From the NCBI GenBank assembly GCA_025929455.1, contig JAICMB010000228.1:1-5939 (forward strand): a stretch of 5,939 nucleotides of DNA. Reading direction: 5' to 3'. Source of the DNA: Bryobacteraceae bacterium. GTDB lineage: Bacteria; Acidobacteriota; Terriglobia; Bryobacterales; Bryobacteraceae. Position 1 is the first letter of the stretch, and every line of letters starts with the position of its first letter. Below, one piece after another: positions 1-5,160 of this stretch. Below the pieces are notes generated by a model. It was not told the DNA's origin and ran no database searches. It saw only the letters and a program-made list of their open reading frames with translations. The translations under genes were made by a program, and so were the position numbers.

Positions 1-42
1 CAGTTTAGTATTCGTTCGGCGCGCGAGGGGATCACGCCGTGA
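1..42 (+). CDS. C-terminal end of an upstream gene, possibly GspL/PilN-like (partial)
   Basis: Frame 1 reads 13 codons (QFSIRSAREGITP) and stops at TGA 40-42. The gene starts outside the window. It is called a gene end only from context: the next genes are GspM/PilO-like, GspC/PilP-like and a secretin, and in such operons the gene just before GspM/PilO is usually GspL or PilN. The 13 residues are too few to identify a family. Frame 2 is also open from position 2 into the next gene, so an N-terminally longer reading of that gene is formally possible. However, the good ribosome binding site at 131-137 and the palindromes at 64-109 favour an intergenic gap after position 42. Confidence 0.5.
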   Translation, partial: QFSIRSAREGITP

Positions 43-63
43 GGATTGCGGGCATCAGCGGCA

Positions 64-109
64 GGGCGGGTCTCCAGACCCGCCCTTGGCCGCGGGTTTC
101 CAGACCCGC
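64..109. repeat. Palindrome doublet in the gap before the GspM-like gene
   Basis: Two short inverted repeats separated by 6 nt. The first (64-85) has perfect 10-nt arms, GGGCGGGTCT and AGACCCGCCC, around CC. The second (92-109) has 8-nt arms, GCGGGTTT and AGACCCGC, around CC, with one T/G wobble. Both centre on TCCA, as do the two palindromes at 4455-4492. They fill much of the 100-nt gap between the preceding stop codon and the GspM-like start. No T-run follows, so a simple intrinsic terminator is not supported. It could act as an RNA hairpin affecting mRNA stability or translation, or simply be a dispersed intergenic repeat. Confidence 0.8.
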
Positions 110-130
110 TGCCCGGAACGCCACCCTTCG

Positions 131-137
131 AGGGAGG
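131..137 (+). promoter_or_regulatory. Ribosome binding site that sets the start of the GspM-like gene
   Basis: AGGGAGG ends 5 nt before the GTG at 143-145, a normal Shine-Dalgarno spacing. It supports GTG 143 over the TTG at 86, which would add 19 residues encoded largely by the palindromic repeat and has no comparable site upstream. Confidence 0.75.
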
Positions 138-142
138 CGCGC

Positions 143-748
143 GTGAGTTTTTCTAATCTAAGCGAGCGTGACCGGCGCGCGCTGATGCTGCTGGCGGGGG
201 CGCTCGTCGTCATCGGCGCGATTTACTGGTTCACGTCGCCGCCATCCACTACAGCACCCGTCGCGGCTACGACGGAGTCGGTGGATCGGCTGGAGCAGCG
301 CCTCGCGAAGATGCGGCAGGCCGCTGCGACCGTGCCCGCGAAAGAACAGATTCTGAAACAGGTGAACGGCGAGCTCGCGCAACGCGAAAAGGGTCTCATT
401 CAGGCTGACACCGCGGCGCAGGCCGAAGCGCGCCTGGTGCAAATCCTGCGCGAGGTCGCGAAGAACCAGCAGCCGCCCATCGACATCCGCCAGATCGAGC
501 AGGGTCCCGTGAAGCCTTACGGCGACGCGTACGGCGCGATTTCGGTATCGATCACGATGGACTGCCGCACGGATCAGTTGACCAATTTCATGGCATTTCT
601 CACCGCGCAGCCGGAGCTGATCGCGACCGAAGAGATGCGCATCGGAGCGGCGAATCCCAAGGTGAAAACGATGCCGGTACGGCTCACCGTCGCGGGCCTG
701 GTTGCCAAGAAACTGGTGCCGCAGAAGAAAGGGATCACGCTGCTGTGA
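143..748 (+). CDS. GspM/PilO-like inner-membrane protein of a type II secretion or type IV pilus system
   Basis: The protein is 201 aa from the GTG at 143. A short cytoplasmic head containing LSERDRRAL, typical of GspM-type proteins, leads into one membrane segment (about residues 13-30). A helical, probably coiled-coil stretch follows (about 45-105, with LEQRLAKMRQ and repeated E/Q/K/L positions). A periplasmic domain spans about 114-187 and ends in alternating strands (MPVRLTVAGL). This layout matches the GspM subtype b / PilO ferredoxin-like fold known from the family. Such proteins pair with GspL/PilN at the inner membrane and help assemble the platform. The gene ends in a 4-nt overlap (GTGA) with the next, indicating translational coupling. 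A lone cysteine (in MDCRTD) lies in the periplasmic domain. The choice between GspM and PilO cannot be settled here; similarity to T2SS M subtype b seems slightly better. The family call was made by eye. Confidence 0.72.
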   Translation: MSFSNLSERDRRALMLLAGALVVIGAIYWFTSPPSTTAPVAATTESVDRLEQRLAKMRQAAATVPAKEQILKQVNGELAQREKGLIQADTAAQAEARLVQILREVAKNQQPPIDIRQIEQGPVKPYGDAYGAISVSITMDCRTDQLTNFMAFLTAQPELIATEEMRIGAANPKVKTMPVRLTVAGLVAKKLVPQKKGITLL

Positions 749-1473
749 AGCGCACGCTGATCGCCATGAACTTGGCGCTGCTGGCGGGAGTTTGCCTGCT
801 GACGTGGTATTTGCGCGCGCAGTGGACGGAGGAAGAGCAGCGCGAAGCGAAAATCATGCGCGCGTCCATACCCGCGGCGAAATTGCCCGCGCCTCCGCCG
901 CTGCGCAAAGTGGGGCCGCTCGCCGCCACCGAGTATGTCGACTTCGCCGCGAAAACGCTGTTCGTGAAGGATCGCAATCCGACGCCGATCCCCGATCCTC
1001 CGCCCGCTCCGCCTCCGCCGAAGCCCATGCCGCCGCTGCCGGTGGCGCACGGCGTGATGTTTCTGGGCGATCTGCCGCCCGCCATTGTACTGAGCGAAGG
1101 AAAAGGCGCACAAAAAAGCTACCGGGCGGGCGATCGCGTCGGCGATTTCAAGCTCGTATCCGTCAATAACAGGGAAGTGGTTTTCGATTGGGACGGCAAG
1201 GAAGTGCGGCGCGCGATTTCGGACTTGATGAGCAAGGACCTGACGCCCGCGCCGGATACGACTCCGCCGCCCAAGACCGCCGCGGCCGCGCCGCAGAAGC
1301 CGACGACGAGTCTGTCGTCGAACAAGAGCGGTCCGGGCGACGACGTCGGCGGCGGTGTGCGCTCGTGTGTGCCGGGAGATGCGGCTCCGTCGGGAGCGGT
1401 GGTGGATGGATGGAAAAAGACCATGACCACCACGCCGTTCGGCAGCACGTGTAAGTGGGAACACGCGCGGTAG
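745..1473 (+). CDS. GspC/PilP-like periplasmic connector with an HR-like domain
   Basis: The protein is 242 aa from a GTG that overlaps the upstream stop codon; AAAGGG at 728-733 can serve as ribosome binding site. Residues about 5-24 form one membrane anchor. The cysteine in it (LAGVC) has valine before it and does not make a canonical lipobox, unlike classical PilP lipoproteins. A proline-rich spacer covers about 78-99. Residues about 103-163 (GVMFLGDLPPAIVL, YRAGDRVGDFKLVSV, REVVFDWDGKEV) resemble the GspC homology region / PilP beta-domain, which binds the N0 domain of the secretin. The tail (about 164-242) is low-complexity Pro/Ala/Thr and then a Cys208-Cys236 segment ending in a TPFGSTCKW motif, which is not part of usual GspC and resembles the next gene product. 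The secretin two genes downstream is the expected partner. Confidence is good for the broad role and lower for GspC versus PilP. Confidence 0.68.
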   Translation: MKRTLIAMNLALLAGVCLLTWYLRAQWTEEEQREAKIMRASIPAAKLPAPPPLRKVGPLAATEYVDFAAKTLFVKDRNPTPIPDPPPAPPPPKPMPPLPVAHGVMFLGDLPPAIVLSEGKGAQKSYRAGDRVGDFKLVSVNNREVVFDWDGKEVRRAISDLMSKDLTPAPDTTPPPKTAAAAPQKPTTSLSSNKSGPGDDVGGGVRSCVPGDAAPSGAVVDGWKKTMTTTPFGSTCKWEHAR

Positions 1474-1497
1474 GACAGGCAGTCTTTGCTGCCCGTC
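1474..1497. repeat. Inverted repeat between the GspC-like gene and the small exported-protein gene
   Basis: Directly after the TAG, arms GACAGGCAG (1474-1482) and CTGCCCGTC (1489-1497) pair around the loop TCTTTG, with a single A/C mismatch. No T-run follows, so it looks more like an intra-operon hairpin than a strong terminator. It fills half of the 50-nt gap between the two genes. Confidence 0.6.
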
Positions 1498-1523
1498 TCA
1501 GGAAATAGAAAGAGATTCGACCA

Positions 1524-1940
1524 ATGACGAAGCTTGTGTTGTGCCTGTTTTTAGGAGCCGCGGTTTTTGCGGCCGAGAGCATACCCGCCGGCGCGAAGGA
1601 AACCGCGCCGGGCGTCTATCATTACACCGACGCGCAGGGCAAGAAATGGATCTACCGCCGCACGCCGTTCGGCATCAGCAAGGGCGAGGACCGCAGCGTC
1701 GATACGGAAAAAGTGCAAGCCGCCGAGGACGCCGACTACAAACTGATCACGGTGACGGACCTCGGCGATAAGATCCACTTCGAGCGCCAGACGCCGTTCT
1801 CCACCACCAAGTGGACCAAAGCCAAGAGTGAGCTGACCGAATACGAAAAGAAAGTGGTGGCGAGCAAGCAGAGCGCCGCCCCGCCGCCCGCCAGTTCCGC
1901 GCCTGCCGCTAAACCGGACACCACCGCGGCGGGGCACTGA
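1524..1940 (+). CDS. Small exported protein of unknown function with two TPF repeats
   Basis: The 138-aa product is not a family I recognise. It starts with a signal peptide (MTKLVLCLFLGAAVFAAES) with likely cleavage near residues 16-18, so it should act in the periplasm or outside. The mature part holds two related segments: residues about 35-49 (TD..GKK....R.TPF, then GISKGE) and about 78-92 (TD...K....R.TPF, then STTKW). They align without gaps. The C-terminus (about 110-138) is charged and then Ala/Pro-rich, probably disordered. There are no cysteines in the mature region. It lies 50 nt after the GspC-like gene and 2 nt before the secretin gene, so it is co-transcribed with secretion components. 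That placement suggests a periplasmic accessory factor or pilotin-like partner, but this is inference only. The ribosome binding site is weak (AGAAAGAGA at 1507-1515). Confidence 0.75.
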   Translation: MTKLVLCLFLGAAVFAAESIPAGAKETAPGVYHYTDAQGKKWIYRRTPFGISKGEDRSVDTEKVQAAEDADYKLITVTDLGDKIHFERQTPFSTTKWTKAKSELTEYEKKVVASKQSAAPPPASSAPAAKPDTTAAGH

Positions 1941-1942
1941 CG

Positions 1943-4246
1943 ATGCGGATCGTCATACTCGGCGCGGCGCTGGCGCTCGCGCTTGCGTCGCTCGCACCGG
2001 CGCAGTCGCTCGGGCCCGCACCCGGATTTCCGAGGCCCCTGCCGCCGCCCACGCCACCGCAACAACAGCCGGCTCCCGCACAGCAGCCCGCCAAGACTCC
2101 GCAGCAGCACAACCAAACGGCAACGCCCGCGCAGCCGTCGCAGCAGGTCGTCTACGGCGGACTCACGCTGAACAACGCGTCGCTGGTCGAAGTGATCGAC
2201 ATGCTGGCGCGGCAGCTTCACATCAACTACATCCTCGACCCGCGCGTGAAAGGCGGCGTCATCCTCAATACCTTCGGCGAGACCAAAAACATCGACCCGC
2301 GCTCGCTGCTCGAAGCCATCCTGCGCATCAACGGTTTTGGCATGGTGAAGCAGGGCGACCTGTACCGCATCGTGCCGCTGTCGGACATTTCGCACCTGCC
2401 GATTCCGCCGCAATCGGTCACCGATCCGAACAAGATCAAGGAAGACGACGCCACCATGCTGGACCTCGTGTTCCTGAAGTTCACGACCGCGGACGAGCTG
2501 GCGAAGGTGCTGGAGCCCTTCATCGGCGAGAACGCGCGCATGTATTCCTACGGGCCCGCCAACCTGCTCATGATCCTCGACAGCTACCGCAACATGAAGC
2601 GCACCATGGAACTGATCGCGATGTTCGACAACGAGACCATGACGAACCAGCGCGTGCGTGTCTTCGACGTGAAGAACGGGCGGCCGACCGATCTGGCGAA
2701 GGAGTTGGAAACGATTGCGAAAGGCATATCGCTGAGCGATAAGAACTCGCCGCTCAAATTCATTCCGATCGACCGCATTAACGAGATCATCGCGGTAGCA
2801 TCGAACCCCGGCGCGTTTACGCAAATTGAGAAGTGGCTGAAGCAGCTCGATGTTCCGGTGAAGATCACGGCAGGCGCGGTGGACAACTATGTCTATCGCG
2901 TGAAGTACGGGCAAGCCATGATGCTGGCGATGGCGTTGAACGCGCTGTACGGCTACGGCGGCGGCTATGGCTACGGCGGCATGGGTGGAATGTACGGCGG
3001 TGGCATGGGCGGAATGTACGGCGGCATGGGCGGAGGAGGAATGTATGGCGGGGGTATGTATGGCGGGGGTATGTATGGCGGGGGCGGGGGCATGTATGGC
3101 GGCGGCATGGGCGCGTATGGCGGCATGCGCCCCGGCGCGTACGGAGCGGGCGGGATGGGCTACCCCGGTGCATATGGCGGCGGCATGGGTTATGGCGCGC
3201 GGGCGTACAACACTCCGACCGCGCAGACCGCAACCGGGAACCCCAACGCTATCCCGCCCGGAACCGTGGTGCCGCCGAGCACGCCGGGCACGCCGTACGG
3301 CGGCGATCTCACGGGCCAATATCTCGGCATGGGCGAATACGGCGGTCAGTACAACGGCCCGCGCATCGTGCCGAACCCGTTCAGTAACAGCCTCATGATT
3401 CAGGGCACGCCGCAGCAGTACGAGCAGATCGTGAAAGTGCTGCGGGAGATGGACCTGCCGCCACGCCAGGTATTGATCAACGCGAAAATTTTCGAGATCG
3501 ACCTGACGCACGGTCTTGCGAGCAGCGTGTCGGCGATCCTGCAGGATAACGCCGGCAAGAACGGCTCACATCATCTGGCAGCGAGCCTCGCGCAGGATGC
3601 CACCAACCTGACGGAAGGCTTCATGGTACGGCAAGCCAAGGAGCTGCTGACAGCGCTCAGCCTGAAAGAGGATGCGAGCAAAGTTAAGGTCATCTCGGAG
3701 CCGAGCATCATCGCGACCGACAGCATTCCGGCGATGATCAATGTGGGCGTGGAGGTGCCGACGCTGACGGCGCAAGCCGTGACGGGTGTGCAACAGGGCG
3801 GCAATTCGTTGTTCGCCAATACCATCTCGAACCGCGATACCGGCGTGACGCTGAACATCACGGCGCAGGTGAATCCGAGCGGCATCGTGACCATGATCAT
3901 CAATCAGGAGGTCAGCACCGCGCAGCAGACCAGCGTTTCGAATATCGATTCCCCCTCCTTCTCGAAGCGCCAGGTGCAGACGCAGGTCACGGTGCAGGAC
4001 GGGGATACGTTCGCGATCGGCGGCATTATTGACGAGCGCGACAACATGACGACCGGCGGCATCCCGGTGCTTAATCGTCTGCCGATCATCGGCGCGGCGT
4101 TCGGATCGCGAAGCTATAGCAAGTCACGCACGGAGCTCATCATCTTCTTTACGCCGCGGGTGATCTACGACACCAACGTCGTTACGGAAGCGGGTGAAGA
4201 ACTACTGCAGCGCATGAAGCACGTCTCGAAGCTGGTAAAGGACTAG
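1943..4246 (+). CDS. gspD: Secretin, GspD/PilQ family (outer-membrane channel)
   Basis: The product is 767 aa. Residues 1-20 form a signal peptide ending APA before Q21, followed by a Pro/Gln-rich linker (about 22-68). The N0 domain is about 69-147 (LTLNNASLVEVIDMLAR ... LYRIVPL). N1 is about 172-232 and N2 about 235-308, both with the alpha/beta pattern of secretin ring domains (VFDVKNG.PTDLAKELE ... IEKWLKQLDVP). N3 starts near 316 and is interrupted by a Gly/Tyr/Met-rich insertion (336-422), resuming at about 474-503 (IVPNPFSNSLMIQG). The pore domain runs about 509-740, with the family hallmark IPVLNRLPIIGAAFG (707-721) and RTELIIFFTPRVI (729-741). The secretin forms the multimeric outer-membrane pore for secreted proteins or pilus. 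Start ATG 1943 is 2 nt after the preceding stop codon, which implies coupling. The family is certain; the symbol gspD rather than pilQ follows from the GspM/GspC-like neighbours and is less sure. No clear S-domain for pilotin binding is seen after residue 742. Confidence 0.9.
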   Translation: MRIVILGAALALALASLAPAQSLGPAPGFPRPLPPPTPPQQQPAPAQQPAKTPQQHNQTATPAQPSQQVVYGGLTLNNASLVEVIDMLARQLHINYILDPRVKGGVILNTFGETKNIDPRSLLEAILRINGFGMVKQGDLYRIVPLSDISHLPIPPQSVTDPNKIKEDDATMLDLVFLKFTTADELAKVLEPFIGENARMYSYGPANLLMILDSYRNMKRTMELIAMFDNETMTNQRVRVFDVKNGRPTDLAKELETIAKGISLSDKNSPLKFIPIDRINEIIAVASNPGAFTQIEKWLKQLDVPVKITAGAVDNYVYRVKYGQAMMLAMALNALYGYGGGYGYGGMGGMYGGGMGGMYGGMGGGGMYGGGMYGGGMYGGGGGMYGGGMGAYGGMRPGAYGAGGMGYPGAYGGGMGYGARAYNTPTAQTATGNPNAIPPGTVVPPSTPGTPYGGDLTGQYLGMGEYGGQYNGPRIVPNPFSNSLMIQGTPQQYEQIVKVLREMDLPPRQVLINAKIFEIDLTHGLASSVSAILQDNAGKNGSHHLAASLAQDATNLTEGFMVRQAKELLTALSLKEDASKVKVISEPSIIATDSIPAMINVGVEVPTLTAQAVTGVQQGGNSLFANTISNRDTGVTLNITAQVNPSGIVTMIINQEVSTAQQTSVSNIDSPSFSKRQVQTQVTVQDGDTFAIGGIIDERDNMTTGGIPVLNRLPIIGAAFGSRSYSKSRTELIIFFTPRVIYDTNVVTEAGEELLQRMKHVSKLVKD
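3041..3085 (+). repeat. 15-bp tandem repeat inside the secretin gene
   Basis: Units of ATGTATGGCGGGGGT lie at 3041-3055 and 3056-3070 (identical) and at 3071-3085 (last base C). They keep the frame and encode MYGGG repeats. They form the core of a wider degenerate Gly/Tyr/Met array (2948-3208). Such near-identical units are prone to slippage, so copy number may vary between strains in multiples of five residues. Confidence 0.85.
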
Positions 4247-4419
4247 ATTTGCTGTCCCAGTCAGAACGCAACCATCCGCTTGCAGCGCAGGCTCAGCGTG
4301 GGGCAGGTTGTCAACCTGCGGCCGATTGTCAATCGGCCTCGTCCGCCGCCGTACGCTCGCAAAGGCCATTCCCTGTGGCTAGACCCGCTCAAACGACTGG
4401 GACAGCTTACTAGATTTGC
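4242..4419. mobile_element. Possible non-autonomous miniature element next to the secretin stop codon
   Basis: Perfect 12-bp inverted repeats, GCTGTCCCAGTC at 4251-4262 and GACTGGGACAGC at 4395-4406, enclose about 156 bp with no credible gene. An 11-bp direct repeat, ACTAGATTTGC, occurs at 4242-4252 and 4409-4419 and would be the target duplication. The left copy overlaps the first 2 nt of the left inverted repeat, and the right copy begins 2 nt beyond the right one, so the exact ends are uncertain. The left direct repeat includes the secretin TAG (4244-4246), so the coding sequence is left intact. One palindrome doublet (4303-4338) lies inside. There is no transposase, so if real it would be mobilised in trans. 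The alternative is a long-range RNA stem at the end of the operon. Confidence 0.5.
4298..4345 (+). repeat. Palindrome doublet, copy A
   Basis: Two abutting hairpin-forming palindromes. 4303-4319 has arms GCAGGTT and AACCTGC around GTC. 4320-4338 has arms GGCCGATT and AATCGGCC around GTC. Both stems are perfect. With its flanks (GTGGGG before, TCGTCCG after) this stretch matches, in inverted orientation, the doublet at 4538-4585. It lies inside the candidate miniature element. Confidence 0.85.
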
Positions 4420-4454
4420 AAAACCTACTTCAACTGCTTCAGATTGCGCGTAGG

Positions 4455-4492
4455 GCGGGCGTCCACGCCTGCGCCGGACCTCCAGATCCGGC
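4455..4492. repeat. Palindrome doublet, TCCA-centred type
   Basis: Two abutting palindromes. 4455-4472 has arms GCGGGCGT and ACGCCTGC with one G/T wobble. 4473-4492 has arms GCCGGACCT and AGATCCGGC with one C/A mismatch. Both are centred on TCCA, as in the doublet at 64-109. They lie between the right end of the candidate mobile element and copy B of the other doublet type. Confidence 0.8.
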
Positions 4493-4537
4493 TCTTCGGC
4501 AATAAGCGCTGAGCAGCCGGTCCGCAATCGCTCGCAT

Positions 4538-4585
4538 CGGACGAGGCGGGTTTGCCAACCCGCCGCAGGTTGACAACCTGCCCAC
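4538..4585 (-). repeat. Palindrome doublet, copy B (inverted relative to copy A)
   Basis: 4545-4564 has perfect arms GGCGGGTT and AACCCGCC around TGCC. 4565-4581 has perfect arms GCAGGTT and AACCTGC around GAC. Read on the minus strand, the order and flanks match copy A (4298-4345). The GCAGGTT palindrome is its exact reverse complement, while the other stem differs by compensated base-pair changes. Confidence 0.85.
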
Positions 4586-5148
4586 GGGGCTATTGAACAA
4601 CTCCCATTAAGAATGCTTCAGGGGCGCGCCCGCGTGGCGACGCTCAGGACAGCATTGCTGCCGTTCAATGCAGAATTGCACCGTTTACTGCAATGGGTTG
4701 CGATTTGATGCGCGGCATGCTGTAATCCAATGCTTGAACGGGGTCTGCACTAAGGGCCGTATGCGGTTCCGAAGTGTAATTTCTTCTTGACTTGCTGCAA
4801 CTTGGATGATATTCATATTTTGACTGCGTCCCCGGACAAAGGCGGCATTCGTAAATACGCATGAATCCCGCGAGCATATCGACTTGCGAGCACGACTCGC
4901 GAGCGGCACTAAAAAAGAAGAGAAGTTTCGGCGAATTGAGCTGATTGGAGACGATGAGAAACACTCAGGCGAGTGAAGCGGCAGGAGGCGGCACGACACC
5001 GGCTACTGCTTGACCCGCATTGGGGCGCCGCGGCAGCGCGAGCGCGCGACTAGCTGAGGCATTGATCATTATCTTCATGAGGAAATATCCTTCGAGGCTC
5101 AGGTTGGCAAAGAGAACTTCCATCAATTCACAATTAGACAATTCTCAG
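4586..5148. other. Intergenic region with no gene found
   Basis: This stretch is visibly less GC-rich than the coding regions and has no ORF with family resemblance on either strand. Two overlapping minus-strand ORFs (4665-4964 and 4685-4999) look like random translations. It should hold the promoter and leader of the gene at 5161. A weak sigma70-like possibility is TTGACT (4787-4792), 17 nt, then TATTCA (4810-4815). Another is TTGATC (5062-5067) followed by AAATAT (5083-5088) with a short 15-nt spacer. Neither is good enough to annotate. CAATT occurs three times at 5124-5143, just ahead of the ribosome binding site. No terminator hairpin with a T-run was found. Confidence 0.6.
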
Positions 5149-5154
5149 AAGGAG
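5149..5154 (+). promoter_or_regulatory. Strong ribosome binding site for the exported protein
   Basis: AAGGAG ends 6 nt before the ATG at 5161, followed by a second purine-rich GAAGGAA. This is the best Shine-Dalgarno match in the window and fits a well-expressed surface protein. It fixes the start at 5161. Confidence 0.85.
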
Positions 5155-5160
5155 AAGGAA

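Noticed and set aside
86..142. TTG start at 86 giving a 220-aa GspM-like protein
   Set aside because: The extra 19 residues are encoded largely by the palindrome repeat and look unrelated to the family, and GTG 143 has a proper ribosome binding site.
574..1464. 296-codon minus-strand ORF
   Set aside because: It is Arg-rich and lies opposite the GspM-like and GspC-like genes, consistent with a shadow frame.
1736..3511. 591-codon minus-strand ORF opposite the secretin
   Set aside because: It is the antisense of a clear secretin. Its His/Arg/Ala-rich, low-complexity translation (HTPAIHTPAIHS type) reflects GC-rich codon bias.
4303..4581. CRISPR array
   Set aside because: The repeats are palindrome doublets in both orientations with irregular spacing and different stems. 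There are no constant repeats with uniform spacers and no cas genes.
4570..4598. TTGACA as a -35 box
   Set aside because: It is the centre of a palindrome (TTGACAA), and no -10-like hexamer is found at the proper distance.
4613..4708. 31-codon + strand ORF starting MLQGRARVATL
   Set aside because: There is no ribosome binding site and no recognisable features.
4880..4915. Terminator from the GCGAG/CTCGC hairpin near a run of A
   Set aside because: The stem is short, and neither strand has a T-run immediately after the hairpin.
4665..4999. Two overlapping minus-strand ORFs (99 and 104 codons) in the intergenic region
   Set aside because: They occupy different frames of the same DNA, show no domain, signal peptide or convincing ribosome binding site, and look random.
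4954..5013. 19-codon + strand ORF (MRNTQASEAAGGGTTPATA) preceded by GGAG
   Set aside because: The ribosome binding site is reasonable, but the peptide is very short and low-complexity with no other support.
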